Below are positions 15,340-23,639 of a stretch of DNA of 64,000 bases, piece after piece. Origin of the DNA: Flavobacterium aquariorum (GTDB taxonomy: Bacteria > Bacteroidota > Bacteroidia > Flavobacteriales > Flavobacteriaceae); assembly GCF_003254745.1 (NCBI RefSeq), contig NZ_QKXH01000003.1:1-64000 (forward strand), given 5' to 3'. How positions within the stretch are numbered: the first letter of the stretch is position 1; the number at the start of each line of letters is the position of its first letter. Made by a program: the position numbers and the translations under genes. Below the pieces are notes generated by a model. The model did not search any database and was not told the DNA's origin. It saw nothing but the letters and a program-made list of their open reading frames with translations.

Positions 15340-15470
15340 AAAACCAGATACACGATACAAACGAGCGTCAGCGTTGGTTTTTAGTGAAATTAGCTTTTTT
15401 ATTTATATCTTCGTAAAGCAGAAAAAACGCTGCTATAAAATCCCCAAGCTCGCCTAGAGCCTGATGTCTG
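15340..15470 (+). repeat. Possible fossil of an S4-type site
   Basis: TTTTTTATTTATATCTTCGT followed by AAAGCAGAAAA is very close to the loop of S4 (TTTTTTATCATATTTTCGTAAAGCCGAAAA). The arms on each side pair poorly and no clear YAACA or ACGTTR core remains. It lies in a 297-base gene-free stretch between the NERD and SDR genes. Confidence 0.4.
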
Positions 15471-15537
15471 TTCCTCCAAAAAAGTCAATCGAACTGACAT
15501 TAAACAACACTTTTACAGAAAATACAAAACAGAAAAA

Positions 15538-16290
15538 ATGACAAAAATTGCTTTAATAACAGGTGCAACTTCTGGAATAGGAAAGGCCACCGCAATCAAA
15601 TTAGCCGAAAATGGATATAATTTAATAGTGTGTGGACGTCGTGCAGAGAAACTGGAAGAATTGAGAAATATATTATCGAAGACTGTAAAAATTCACAGTT
15701 TGATATTTGATGTTCGCAATAGATCGGCCGTTGAGCTTGAAATTAATTCGTTACCAAATGAATGGAAAAATATTGACGTACTAGTGAATAGTGCTGGTAA
15801 TGCCCATGGACTCTCTTCTATCCAAAATGGAGAAATTGACGATTGGGACGCGATGATAGACGGAAACGTAAAAGGATTATTGTATGTTTCAAGAGCGATA
15901 ATTCCACAAATGGTGGAAAGAAAAAAAGGGCATATCATAAATTTAAGTTCGATTGCCGGAAAACAAACCTATGCAAACGGTGCCGTTTATTGTGCTTCAA
16001 AAAAGGCAGTGGAAGCCATAAGCGAAGGAATGAGACTTGACTTAACCGAACATGGAATTAAAATAACCAATATCGCGCCAGGTGCAGTTGCAACAGAATT
16101 TTCGGAAGTTCGATTTAAAGGAGATAAAGAAAAAGCCCAAAAAGTTTACGAAGGCTATGACCCATTATTGGCAGAAGATATAGCCGATTTCATTTCTTAT
16201 GCCGTCAACGCTCCAGATCGAGTAACCATTGCCGATGTAACGATATATTCTAAATCTCAATCTGCACCGACAACCATTTATAAAAAATAA
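15538..16290 (+). CDS. SDR family oxidoreductase (YdfG-like)
   Basis: A 250-residue classical short-chain dehydrogenase. The cofactor motif TGATSGIG is at residues 8-15, the structural motif NSAG near 84, the catalytic Ser in LSSIAG, and YCASK with Tyr and Lys. The pattern VCGRRAEKLEEL and the region APGAVATEFSEVRFKGD resemble the NADP-dependent 3-hydroxy acid dehydrogenase YdfG group. It is not closely similar to the SDR of cassette C8. It is a single-gene unit with a strong terminator downstream. Substrate not determinable. Confidence 0.9.
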   Translation: MTKIALITGATSGIGKATAIKLAENGYNLIVCGRRAEKLEELRNILSKTVKIHSLIFDVRNRSAVELEINSLPNEWKNIDVLVNSAGNAHGLSSIQNGEIDDWDAMIDGNVKGLLYVSRAIIPQMVERKKGHIINLSSIAGKQTYANGAVYCASKKAVEAISEGMRLDLTEHGIKITNIAPGAVATEFSEVRFKGDKEKAQKVYEGYDPLLAEDIADFISYAVNAPDRVTIADVTIYSKSQSAPTTIYKK

Positions 16291-16360
16291 AAGCGATCAC
16301 ATAACAACAATAATCGTTTTATAGCCTTCTTATAAATTATTTTTTTAGAAAATTATAAAA

Positions 16361-16402
16361 AACAACCTCGTTTAATCATTTTTAAACGAGGTTGTTTTGT
16401 TT
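16361..16402 (+). terminator. Terminator after SDR gene
   Basis: AACAACCTCGTTTAA and TTAAACGAGGTTGTT form a perfect 15-bp stem followed by TTGTTTC. It also insulates the next operon. Confidence 0.85.
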
Positions 16403-16441
16403 CTAACTTAAAGCTAATGAAATTAAAATCAATAAATAAAT

Positions 16442-16480
16442 TTGTACATAATAAGTACGCATATTATATTTGTACTTATT
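16442..16480 (+). promoter_or_regulatory. Promoter with palindromic operator for the SRPBCC-EVE-MarR operon
   Basis: TTG at 16442-16444, 20 bases, then TATATTTG at 16465-16472 form a flavobacterial promoter. AATAAGTAC (16450-16458) and GTACTTATT (16472-16480) are perfect inverted halves with 13 bases between, covering the -7 box. This is a natural operator for the MarR protein encoded as third gene. Confidence 0.7.
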
Positions 16481-16508
16481 AAAAATTAATTCTTAACAAT
16501 ACATAATT

Positions 16509-16928
16509 ATGTGGATAAAATCGTATTCAATAGTGACAAAAGAAGTTAGCAAAGAACAAATGTGGAAACTCTTCTCTGATGTAAATAATTGGCATACTTG
16601 GGATACCGGAATTGAACTTGCGAAATTAGAAGGTAAATTTGAAAAAGGGAATCATTTCATGTTTCAGCCAAAAGGTGGTCCCAAATTAAAAATTGGAATA
16701 ATTGAAGCAATAGAAAATCAAAATTTTACAGACCTCACTAAATTTCCTTTGGCAAAAATGTATGGTCAACACACATTTGAAGATACTCCAAACGGGTTAA
16801 AAATAACTACAACTATAAAAATGGAAGGAATTTTGGGTTTTCTTTGGATAAAATTAGTGGCACAAAAAATTGTTGACACCTTACCTACTGATATGGAAGT
16901 GCAAATAAAAACAGCTTCAAAACTATGA
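16509..16928 (+). CDS. SRPBCC family protein
   Basis: A 139-residue protein with the START/Bet v1-like fold that binds hydrophobic ligands. The beginning IVTKEVSKEQMWKLFSDVNNWHTWDTGI is the standard N-terminal helix-grip start, and the central GPKLKIGIIEAIENQNFTD and late GLKITTTIKMEG strands fit. Family members include polyketide cyclases and stress-response proteins; no enzymatic motif can be assigned here. It is the first gene of an operon with an EVE protein (4-base overlap, ATGA) and a MarR regulator, downstream of the palindromic promoter at 16442. Confidence 0.82.
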   Translation: MWIKSYSIVTKEVSKEQMWKLFSDVNNWHTWDTGIELAKLEGKFEKGNHFMFQPKGGPKLKIGIIEAIENQNFTDLTKFPLAKMYGQHTFEDTPNGLKITTTIKMEGILGFLWIKLVAQKIVDTLPTDMEVQIKTASKL

Positions 16929-17362
16929 GTAACGTTAGATATTGGATAGCCGCAATCTCAAAAGAACACACAAGTCGAGGTGTTGCTGGTGGTTTTATAC
17001 AAGTGTGTCACGGCAAAGAAGCTCCTTTAAAACGAATGAAAAAAGGGGATTACTTGCTTATTTATTCTTCGAAGGTCACAATGGAGGGAAATGAAAAATG
17101 CCAATCCTTCACAGCAGTTGGAAAAATAAAGGACGATGATGTATATCAATTTCAAATGACTGAAACCTTCAAACCCTTTAGACGAAACATTGAATTTTTA
17201 GAATCTGTCGAAACCTCCATTATTCCGTTAATTAGTAATCTTGAATTTATTCCAAACAAAAAATCTTGGGGATATCCATTCCGTTTTGGTTTCTTTGAAA
17301 TTAATGAAAATGATTTTAACTTTATAACTTCCAAAATGCTTCAAAATGGAGCCCTTTCTTGA
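16925..17362 (+). CDS. EVE domain-containing protein
   Basis: A 145-residue single EVE domain, a PUA-like fold that recognises modified bases in DNA or RNA. The beginning YWIAAISKEHTSRGVAGGFIQVCHG, then PLKRMKKGDYLLIYSSK and later PFRFGFFEINENDFNFI are typical of the UPF0310 subgroup. Length is normal. EVE proteins are often found next to defence or RNA-modification genes, but here it sits between a SRPBCC protein (overlapping start) and a MarR gene, which suggests a stress operon. The ligand is unknown. Confidence 0.85.
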   Translation: MSNVRYWIAAISKEHTSRGVAGGFIQVCHGKEAPLKRMKKGDYLLIYSSKVTMEGNEKCQSFTAVGKIKDDDVYQFQMTETFKPFRRNIEFLESVETSIIPLISNLEFIPNKKSWGYPFRFGFFEINENDFNFITSKMLQNGALS

Positions 17363-17386
17363 ATTCCTTTAAACGAATAAATACAA

Positions 17387-17845
17387 ATGAGTAAATCCAT
17401 AGACAATACTTTTAGCGTAGAAAAACCAGAAGAAAGTTCAGGCTTTTTATTATGGCAAGTTACCAACCTTTGGCAGAGACAAATAAAAAAAGCATTGGAA
17501 CCTTACGGGCTGACACATTCACAATTTGTATTGTTGGCCAGCATTCATTGGCTATCAGTTCATCAGCAGGAAGTAACACAAATAGTGCTATCCAACCACA
17601 CCAAAATTGACCCAATGACAACCTCAACTGTTTTGAGAACTTTACAGCAAAAAGGTTTTATTCAAAGACAGGAACATCTAACAGATACAAGGGCAAAAAC
17701 TGTTGGACTGACAGAAGAAGGTAAAGAAATCATCAAAAAAGCCGTAATAACCGTTGAAAAATTTGACACTGAATTTTTCTCAATACTCGGTAACAAAACA
17801 ACCGAATTGAACAAAAACTTAATAACTTTACTTGGACAGCAATAA
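17387..17845 (+). CDS. MarR family transcriptional regulator
   Basis: A 152-residue winged-helix regulator. The recognition region VLSNHTKIDPMTTSTVLRTL and the wing RQEHLTDTRAKTVGLTEEGK (about residues 88-108) are typical MarR; the ends form the dimer helices. It is the third gene of the operon SRPBCC-EVE-MarR and very likely represses it by binding the inverted repeat at 16450-16480. MarR proteins usually release DNA on binding a small phenolic or oxidant, consistent with a ligand-binding SRPBCC protein in the same operon. The inducer cannot be inferred. Confidence 0.9.
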   Translation: MSKSIDNTFSVEKPEESSGFLLWQVTNLWQRQIKKALEPYGLTHSQFVLLASIHWLSVHQQEVTQIVLSNHTKIDPMTTSTVLRTLQQKGFIQRQEHLTDTRAKTVGLTEEGKEIIKKAVITVEKFDTEFFSILGNKTTELNKNLITLLGQQ

Positions 17846-17885
17846 AAAGGGAGGGATAATATAATAATGAGTCAATTTAAATAAG

Positions 17886-18926
17886 ATGAGAAAACAATTT
17901 GGTGCAAAAGCGAAAAAATCCGACATTGAAAAATATTCAAAATCTAAGTATTGGAATGGAAAAATTTTCGAAAATTTAGAAGTAACCAAAATGAATATCA
18001 GCATTCAAACCTTACCAAAATTGTTATACAAACAATTTTGCAAAAAAGAAGCTAGAGAACCTCAGAAACCCTTATCAATAATTCCATTTGATAAAGAACT
18101 TTTTATCAAATCTTATCAATCCATGCGAAGCATTTGGTACGGACATTCGGCGATATTGATGCGATTGGACAATAAAACAATTCTAATAGACCCAATGTTG
18201 GGTTCAAATGCAGCGCCTATTGCCCCATTCGCTATTCAAAGATTTAGCAAAAACACATTAGACCTCATAGATGAATTTCCAGAAATAGATTTAGTCTTAA
18301 TTTCTCACGATCATTATGATCATTTGGATTATGACAGTATTCAAAAGCTCAAACGCAAAACCAAACAATTTTATGTAGCGTTGGGAGTCAAAAGACATTT
18401 GGTTTCTTGGGGAATTCCCGAAAACACAATTACGGAATTCGATTGGTGGGACGAAATTCCATTTGACAGAATCCAAATCACCTTCACTCCTACCCGACAT
18501 TTTTCGGGCAGAGGATTGGCAGACAGAGCCAAATCACTTTGGGGGGGCTGGGCATTAAAAACTACTACAGAAAACATTTGGTTCAGCGGCGATAGTGGTT
18601 ATGGTGTGCATTTCAAAGAAATAGGTACACGCCTAGGTCCATTTGATTTAGCATTTATGGAATGCGGTCAGTACAATGAAAACTGGCATAAAATTCACAT
18701 GTATCCTGAAGAAAGCATACAAGCCTCCATAGATGCCAATGTAAAAAACATGATGCCGGTGCACTGGGCTGGTTTTGCTTTGGCCCAACATACTTGGAGT
18801 GAACCGGTAGAACGTTTTATCCAAGAAGCTACCAGTAAAAACCTTAAGTATTGTTTACCACAAATGGGGGAATTATTCGGTTCTAATCATTCGGCAACAG
18901 ATGCCTGGTGGATAAACCAAATCTAA
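17886..18926 (+). CDS. MBL-fold metallo-hydrolase (NAPE-PLD/UlaG-like)
   Basis: A 346-residue metal-dependent hydrolase. The zinc motif HxHxDH is seen in LISHDHYDHLD (about residues 137-147), a later Asp in WFSGDSGYG and a final His in MPVHWAGFALAQH. The length and the motif SIWYGHSAILMRLDNKTILIDP near residue 80 fit the NAPE-phospholipase D-like branch of the MBL superfamily; whether it cleaves lipids is not known. It follows the MarR gene by 40 bases and may be part of its operon. The N-terminus is cytoplasmic-like without a clear signal peptide. Confidence 0.87.
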   Translation: MRKQFGAKAKKSDIEKYSKSKYWNGKIFENLEVTKMNISIQTLPKLLYKQFCKKEAREPQKPLSIIPFDKELFIKSYQSMRSIWYGHSAILMRLDNKTILIDPMLGSNAAPIAPFAIQRFSKNTLDLIDEFPEIDLVLISHDHYDHLDYDSIQKLKRKTKQFYVALGVKRHLVSWGIPENTITEFDWWDEIPFDRIQITFTPTRHFSGRGLADRAKSLWGGWALKTTTENIWFSGDSGYGVHFKEIGTRLGPFDLAFMECGQYNENWHKIHMYPEESIQASIDANVKNMMPVHWAGFALAQHTWSEPVERFIQEATSKNLKYCLPQMGELFGSNHSATDAWWINQI

Positions 18927-18970
18927 ACTGGAGAACAAATTCTAAATAAAAAATATAACACATCACACGA

Positions 18971-19906
18971 ATGAAAACATCTTTATTATCCATTATTCTA
19001 ATTGTCTTCCTCAACTCAGCACACGCTCAAGTCAATCCTGAAATTACCAAAATCGGAGTTCCAATAGAAATGCTTTTTCCGGAAGGAAAATCCAAAGCAT
19101 TAATTTTGAGCTACGATGATGGACGTTCTGAAGACAGACGATTGGTTAAATTAATGAACAAATATAGACTAATAGGAACTTTTCATCTCAATTCAAATAA
19201 ATTGGGACTAACTAATTACCTGAATAAAGCTGAGATAAAAGAGCTCTTTGCAGGTCATGAAGTTTCGGTTCATTCAGCCAATCATCCTAATTTAACCGTT
19301 TTGTCTAAAATTGATATCGTTTATGAAATTGCCGAAGACAGAAAAGAATTGGAACGATTGGTCAACTATCCCGTTAGAGGAATGGCTTATCCATTTGGCA
19401 ATTATAATGACTTCTTAGTTGAGACTATCAAGGGATTGGGCATTGAGTACGCCAGAACGGTTTACGATTCATATAACTTTGACATACCCAAAGATTTTCT
19501 GCAATGGAGAGCAACTATGCACCAATTTGGAAAAGCATATACAGAAACCAATAATCCAGAAAATGACCGACGAGAATTAGAACATTTCTATCAAACCATA
19601 AATGAATTTCTTCAAACCAAAAATTTAGCGTTAATGGATGTTTGGGGACACAGTTATGAAATTGGAAGTGATGAAAACAAATGGAATGAAACGGAGAAAT
19701 TCTTCAAAATGGTTTCCAATAATCCCGGTATTTATTACGCAAAGCAAATTGATGTTGTCGACTACATCAATGCTTTTAACAATCTGAAATTTTCTGTAAA
19801 CAAAAACATAGTTATGAATCCAAGTTCATGGACAGTCTTTTTTAAGAAAGACGGAAAAACCTATTCCGTTTTACCAGGAAAGACAATCGTTTTATCAAAC
19901 GAATAA
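18971..19906 (+). CDS. Polysaccharide deacetylase family protein, secreted
   Basis: A 311-residue protein with a signal peptide (LLSIILIVFLNSAHAQ). The NodB homology region shows motif 1 LSYDDGRSEDRR (catalytic Asp and metal-binding Asp), motif 2 HSANH (the two metal His) and motif 3 RGMAYPFGNY. These are the residues needed for metal-dependent N- or O-deacetylation. The C-terminal 60 residues form an extra beta domain. It lies 44 bases after the MBL gene. The substrate could be peptidoglycan, chitin or a surface glycan. Confidence 0.85.
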   Translation: MKTSLLSIILIVFLNSAHAQVNPEITKIGVPIEMLFPEGKSKALILSYDDGRSEDRRLVKLMNKYRLIGTFHLNSNKLGLTNYLNKAEIKELFAGHEVSVHSANHPNLTVLSKIDIVYEIAEDRKELERLVNYPVRGMAYPFGNYNDFLVETIKGLGIEYARTVYDSYNFDIPKDFLQWRATMHQFGKAYTETNNPENDRRELEHFYQTINEFLQTKNLALMDVWGHSYEIGSDENKWNETEKFFKMVSNNPGIYYAKQIDVVDYINAFNNLKFSVNKNIVMNPSSWTVFFKKDGKTYSVLPGKTIVLSNE

Positions 19907-19930
19907 TAGAAAGATAGTAATTTAAAAAAC

Positions 19931-19965
19931 GAAAGCCCCGAATCTAAACAAATTCGGGGCCTTTC
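19931..19965. terminator. Bidirectional terminator between convergent genes
   Basis: GAAAGCCCCGAAT and ATTCGGGGCCTTTC form a long stem with one bulge. It lies between the deacetylase (+) and the M28 peptidase (-) and can serve both. Confidence 0.8.
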
Positions 19966-19988
19966 ACATTTTATAATCAATATTATAT

Positions 19989-21293
19989 TTATTTCAACTG
20001 AGAACTATCGACTCTTGTTGGAGTATCTTTTCCACTAATAATTGATGACGAACTTATTGCAATTGCTTTAATAATTTCGGTCATATTAGGAATGTCCAAT
20101 GTTTCTATTTCATCGTCGGCAGTATGGTAATTTGGTTCACTATCCATTTTTGAAGTCGAAATAGTATGTGCGGGAACTCCCAATTTAGCCAAAGTAGCAT
20201 TATCTGAACGATAAAACAATTGTTGCTCAGGATAAGGATCTGGATAAAATTTGAAAGCAGTAACTGCTAGGTTTCTTTGCAAAATTTCTCCCATATTCGA
20301 TTTTTCAAACCCGGTAATATAAGCGGAGTTCTTTCCCCATTTCGATTCGGTTCCAATCATCTCCAAATTGAACATAGCTATCACCTTATCGGCAGGAAGT
20401 TGTTTCGAAAAATATTTGGCTCCAAAACCTCCTAATTCTTCAGCCACAAATGTGGTAAAAATGATGGTTCGCTCGTTGTTATTCTGCTTTTTAAAATAAT
20501 TGGCTAGCATAATAACGGCTGTACTTCCAGCTGCATCATCATTTGCCCCGTTATAAATAGAATCGGTTCCTGTATGGGGCGCTCCTTCTTCTGGAGAACC
20601 TACACCAAGATGATCATAATGTCCCGAAAAAATAACATACTCATCTGGTTTACTTTTCCCCGGTAAAACTCCAACCACATTATTCAGTGCTTTTTTGGAG
20701 ATCTCATTGCTAAGCTCAATTGAAAAAGTAGTAGCCTCTGGAACTCCAAAAACAAATAGAACCGTATTATTTTCCGGATTTGCTTTAATTCTCTCAATAT
20801 GCTGAATATTTGGTAACACCTTACTGAAAGAATCGTCAACCAGCACCAAATAACTTTTGGTTCCGTTATAATACTCATTAAATTTTTGACCTAGATTATC
20901 TCCTTTGTTGATTTTAACAACGGCTATGTCACTTTTCTCCGTTAAAGAAACTTTGGGTTGGTATGAAAATGTAACAACTTTCGAATTATCGATTTCTTTT
21001 CCGTCAATGATTATTTTGGATGCAGTTGCTTTAGACTCCATCATAGCAAACTCTTGTCTAAAATTGGCTGCTCCCATAAAGGTTTGCAATCCGGCTTTTT
21101 TAAATTCAGATTCTATAAAAGCCGAAGCTTTATCAATCCCAGGAGTAAAGGCTCTTCTCCCCTGCATGTCATCGGCAGCAAGTATTTTTTCAATTCGGGT
21201 AACTTCTTTGGAGGTAATGATTTTATCAATCGACTGTCCAGTTGCACTGAAACATACGCTTAAAACAAATGCGCTTACGATAATTTTTTTCAT
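19989..21293 (-). CDS. M28 family zinc peptidase, secreted
   Basis: A 434-residue exported aminopeptidase-type protein with signal peptide (IIVSAFVLSVCFSATGQ). The two-zinc centre of M28 is seen: FSGHYDHLG (His and Asp), NGANDDAAGS (bridging Asp), EELGGFGA (catalytic Glu and zinc Glu), NLEMIGTES (Asp replaced by Glu, as in some M28 members) and late YHTADDE (His). An inserted segment of about residues 95-200 corresponds to the PA-like region. It should release amino-terminal residues from peptides. It is alone on the minus strand, convergent with the deacetylase. Confidence 0.9.
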   Translation of the reverse strand: MKKIIVSAFVLSVCFSATGQSIDKIITSKEVTRIEKILAADDMQGRRAFTPGIDKASAFIESEFKKAGLQTFMGAANFRQEFAMMESKATASKIIIDGKEIDNSKVVTFSYQPKVSLTEKSDIAVVKINKGDNLGQKFNEYYNGTKSYLVLVDDSFSKVLPNIQHIERIKANPENNTVLFVFGVPEATTFSIELSNEISKKALNNVVGVLPGKSKPDEYVIFSGHYDHLGVGSPEEGAPHTGTDSIYNGANDDAAGSTAVIMLANYFKKQNNNERTIIFTTFVAEELGGFGAKYFSKQLPADKVIAMFNLEMIGTESKWGKNSAYITGFEKSNMGEILQRNLAVTAFKFYPDPYPEQQLFYRSDNATLAKLGVPAHTISTSKMDSEPNYHTADDEIETLDIPNMTEIIKAIAISSSSIISGKDTPTRVDSSQLK

Positions 21294-21435
21294 ATTTTAC
21301 TTTTACAAATACAGATTAGTACAGCCAAAAATAGGCTATTTATTTGTAAAAAAAAGAAATGACGCATGAGTTTTACCCAGTAAAGTAATATGGAAAACTT
21401 ATTTTTTAAAGATTGTATTAAACGGAAAACGACAA

Positions 21436-21672
21436 TTACCCTCCTGCAAAAGGAGGCAACAACGCCACAACATCATTATTTTTCAAAATCAGGTTGCTGA
21501 CTTTATCAATTATTTTTTGATTTACGGCCACACTAAATGGAAATTGTCCCAGTTGGTATTTTATTTCCAATTCGGACAATAGTTTACTTAATGGCAAATC
21601 CGAAAAATCCATTTTTTCACCACGGCATCTGGTCCGTTCAACCAGAGCTCCAAAATATTTAATTACAATCAT
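21436..21672 (-). CDS. moaD: MoaD/ThiS family sulfur carrier protein
   Basis: A 78-residue ubiquitin-like sulfur carrier ending in PPFAGG, the C-terminal Gly-Gly that is adenylated and thiocarboxylated. The N-terminal IKYFGALVERTR is typical of MoaD, the small subunit of molybdopterin synthase. Its start overlaps the stop of the cobA gene by four bases (ATGA), so the two are co-translated. Siroheme and molybdenum cofactor together are needed for assimilatory nitrate reduction, so the pair may belong to a nitrate assimilation locus, though nas/nir genes are not in the window. Ubiquitin-like carriers of other pathways are an alternative. Confidence 0.82.
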   Translation of the reverse strand: MIVIKYFGALVERTRCRGEKMDFSDLPLSKLLSELEIKYQLGQFPFSVAVNQKIIDKVSNLILKNNDVVALLPPFAGG

Positions 21673-22481
21673 TCAAAAACATTTAAATTTTGCAAAATAA
21701 ATTCTTCTTCCAAAAATGCATCCGAAAACATTTCTGCTTTCATATACGAAGTTAGGGCCGAAGCATTTTTAACCACTTCGCCTATTACAATAATTGCTGG
21801 TGAAGTAATTTCATTCTTTTTGACTAAGGTTCCAATGTTACTGATGGTTCCAATAACTTTCTTTTGAGATTTTTGGGTTCCGTTTTGGATAATTGCAATA
21901 GGTAAATCATCTGTCCTATTGTTTTGGTACAAAGAGACAATCTCGTCCAGTTTATTCATTCCCATTAATATAACAACAGTGGCCGAAGATTGTGAAGCCA
22001 AATCAACATCTTTAGACAATTTATGATCCGAAGTTGTTCCGGTAATTACCCAAAAACTTTCAGCTACCTTTCTTTGTGTCAAACTAATTCCGTTGGAAGC
22101 CGGGACACCCAATGCAGATGATATCCCAGGAACAATTGCAGTTTCAATTCCAAATTGATTTGCAAAATCTATTTCTTCGCTTCCTCTTCCAAAAACAAAA
22201 GGATCTCCCCCTTTCAAGCGAACAACATGACCATACTTTTTGGCCATTGACACAATCAGATCGTTAATTTGATCTTGGCTGTACGCATGACATCCAAAAC
22301 GTTTTCCAACGAATATAATTTCAGCATGTTTGGCATACTGCAATAACTCTTCATTGACCAAGGCATCATACAAAACAACATCAGCTTCTTCTAATGCTTT
22401 TATCGCTTTAAGAGTAATCAATTCAACATCTCCTGGTCCAGCCCCTACAATTGTTAACTTTGGCTTATTTGTTTGTATCAT
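21669..22481 (-). CDS. cobA: Uroporphyrinogen-III C-methyltransferase (SUMT)
   Basis: A 270-residue SAM-dependent enzyme that methylates uroporphyrinogen III twice to precorrin-2, the branch to siroheme and cobalamin. Family signatures are seen: LTIVGAGPGDVELITLKA near the start, VRLKGGDPFVFGRGSEE (about residues 84-100) and VPGISSALGVPASNGISLTQR. It is the plain CobA form without fused CysG or uroporphyrinogen synthase domains. It is the first gene of the cobA-moaD operon behind a promoter with a palindromic operator at 22517-22561. Confidence 0.93.
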   Translation of the reverse strand: MIQTNKPKLTIVGAGPGDVELITLKAIKALEEADVVLYDALVNEELLQYAKHAEIIFVGKRFGCHAYSQDQINDLIVSMAKKYGHVVRLKGGDPFVFGRGSEEIDFANQFGIETAIVPGISSALGVPASNGISLTQRKVAESFWVITGTTSDHKLSKDVDLASQSSATVVILMGMNKLDEIVSLYQNNRTDDLPIAIIQNGTQKSQKKVIGTISNIGTLVKKNEITSPAIIVIGEVVKNASALTSYMKAEMFSDAFLEEEFILQNLNVFE

Positions 22482-22516
22482 GATCTAAGGTATAAATGTG
22501 TTATTTTTGAACAACT

Positions 22517-22561
22517 AAGTATTAATACTTATACAAATGTAAGTATTTAAAAAATTGACAA
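22517..22561 (-). promoter_or_regulatory. cobA promoter with palindrome AAGTATTAATACTT
   Basis: On the minus strand TTG (22559-22561), 17 bases and TACATTTG (22534-22541) form a flavobacterial promoter. Just downstream lies the perfect palindrome AAGTATTAATACTT (22517-22530), and a third half-site AAGTATT is at 22541-22547. The -7 box sits between the half-sites, a likely operator. The regulator is not identified. Confidence 0.65.
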
Positions 22562-22611
22562 AACAAAATTTACTTTTTATTTTCTGAAAAAAAATCACTT
22601 TTAACTATTAG

Positions 22612-22644
22612 ACAAAAAAAAGCCCAAAACTTGAGATTTTGGGC
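22612..22644 (-). terminator. Terminator of the arginase gene
   Basis: On the minus strand GCCCAAAAT and TTTTGGGC form a stem followed by eight T's. It ends the rocD-rocF transcript. Confidence 0.82.
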
Positions 22645-22668
22645 AAATTCTTATTCTTAAACTAATTA

Positions 22669-23631
22669 TTATTCAATAGGCAAAATGAGTGTTGCCGTTA
22701 TGGCTTCCAGAACCTGAAAAGCAGTTTCTGCCATTTTGTTTCCTTTGGTATCCAAAAGCGGATTTACCTCAACAACCTCAATACAAACTACTTTCTTCGA
22801 TTGAATAATTTGATTGATAATGTCAATAATCTCATATTGATCAAATCCTCTTGAAACAGGAGTTCCTGTCCCAAACGAAATTAAATCACAATCCATGGAA
22901 TCAACATCAAATGAAATATACAATACGTCACAGTGTGCTAATTTAACCAAAGCTTCTTCAACACAAGTTTCTAATCCCCGATAGCGAACCTCATCGACTC
23001 TATAGTTTCGAATATGCAGTTTCTCTATTTGTTTATCCTCAGCTTCTTCTGTATCGCGAACACCAAAATAGATTAAATTTTCAGCCAATACTTTTGGGCC
23101 GTCAATACCTATATTTTTCATTTCGTCCCAATGTTCTTGCGTATCCTTAGCAACGTCATTGACCTGACAATCTAAATTATCGTCACCAAGTGCTGCTGCC
23201 AATGGCATTCCATGAATATTCCCAGATGGTGTTGTGTACGGTGAATGCAGATCTGCATGCGCATCTATCCATATAACGCCAACTGTTTGCGCAGGATAAG
23301 CAGCTTTTATACCGCTAATAGTTCCCAAAGCCGAAGAATGATCTCCTGATAAAACTATAGGGAAATAATTATTGGTCAAGCTATTTTTTACCGCATTATT
23401 AACCCGAGTACATTGTTCTACAACATGTTCAATCCTTTTGGCAACAGAACTGCGGTATTTATCATAAATGGATTCGTTATGAGTTTTTACATCTTCAAAT
23501 TCATATTCATTAAAATAATCACTGTTCTTATTTATTGCCGCGATCTCTATTGCATCAATCCCCATATCAGATCCACGGGTTCCTGCCCCAATATCCGATC
23601 GGTTTTTGATAATCTTAATAACCTTATTCAT
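22669..23631 (-). CDS. rocF: Arginase/agmatinase family enzyme, probable arginase
   Basis: A 320-residue manganese enzyme of the ureohydrolase family that should cut arginine to ornithine and urea. Metal ligands are seen in LSGDHS (His), WIDAHADLH (Asp-His-Asp) and SFDVDSMDCD (two Asp), and EVVEVNP is conserved near the end. Pairing with ornithine aminotransferase directly upstream (8-base gap) supports arginase over agmatinase or formimidoylglutamase. Together they convert arginine to glutamate semialdehyde. The insert at residues 135-190 is longer than in Bacillus RocF, as in other Bacteroidetes. Confidence 0.86.
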   Translation of the reverse strand: MNKVIKIIKNRSDIGAGTRGSDMGIDAIEIAAINKNSDYFNEYEFEDVKTHNESIYDKYRSSVAKRIEHVVEQCTRVNNAVKNSLTNNYFPIVLSGDHSSALGTISGIKAAYPAQTVGVIWIDAHADLHSPYTTPSGNIHGMPLAAALGDDNLDCQVNDVAKDTQEHWDEMKNIGIDGPKVLAENLIYFGVRDTEEAEDKQIEKLHIRNYRVDEVRYRGLETCVEEALVKLAHCDVLYISFDVDSMDCDLISFGTGTPVSRGFDQYEIIDIINQIIQSKKVVCIEVVEVNPLLDTKGNKMAETAFQVLEAITATLILPIE

Positions 23632-23639
23632 TCCAGGGA

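Noticed and set aside
4873..16928. An antibiotic or polyketide cluster suggested by the ABM and SRPBCC proteins
   Set aside because: Both are single small domains in unrelated operons, with no synthase, carrier protein or tailoring genes nearby.
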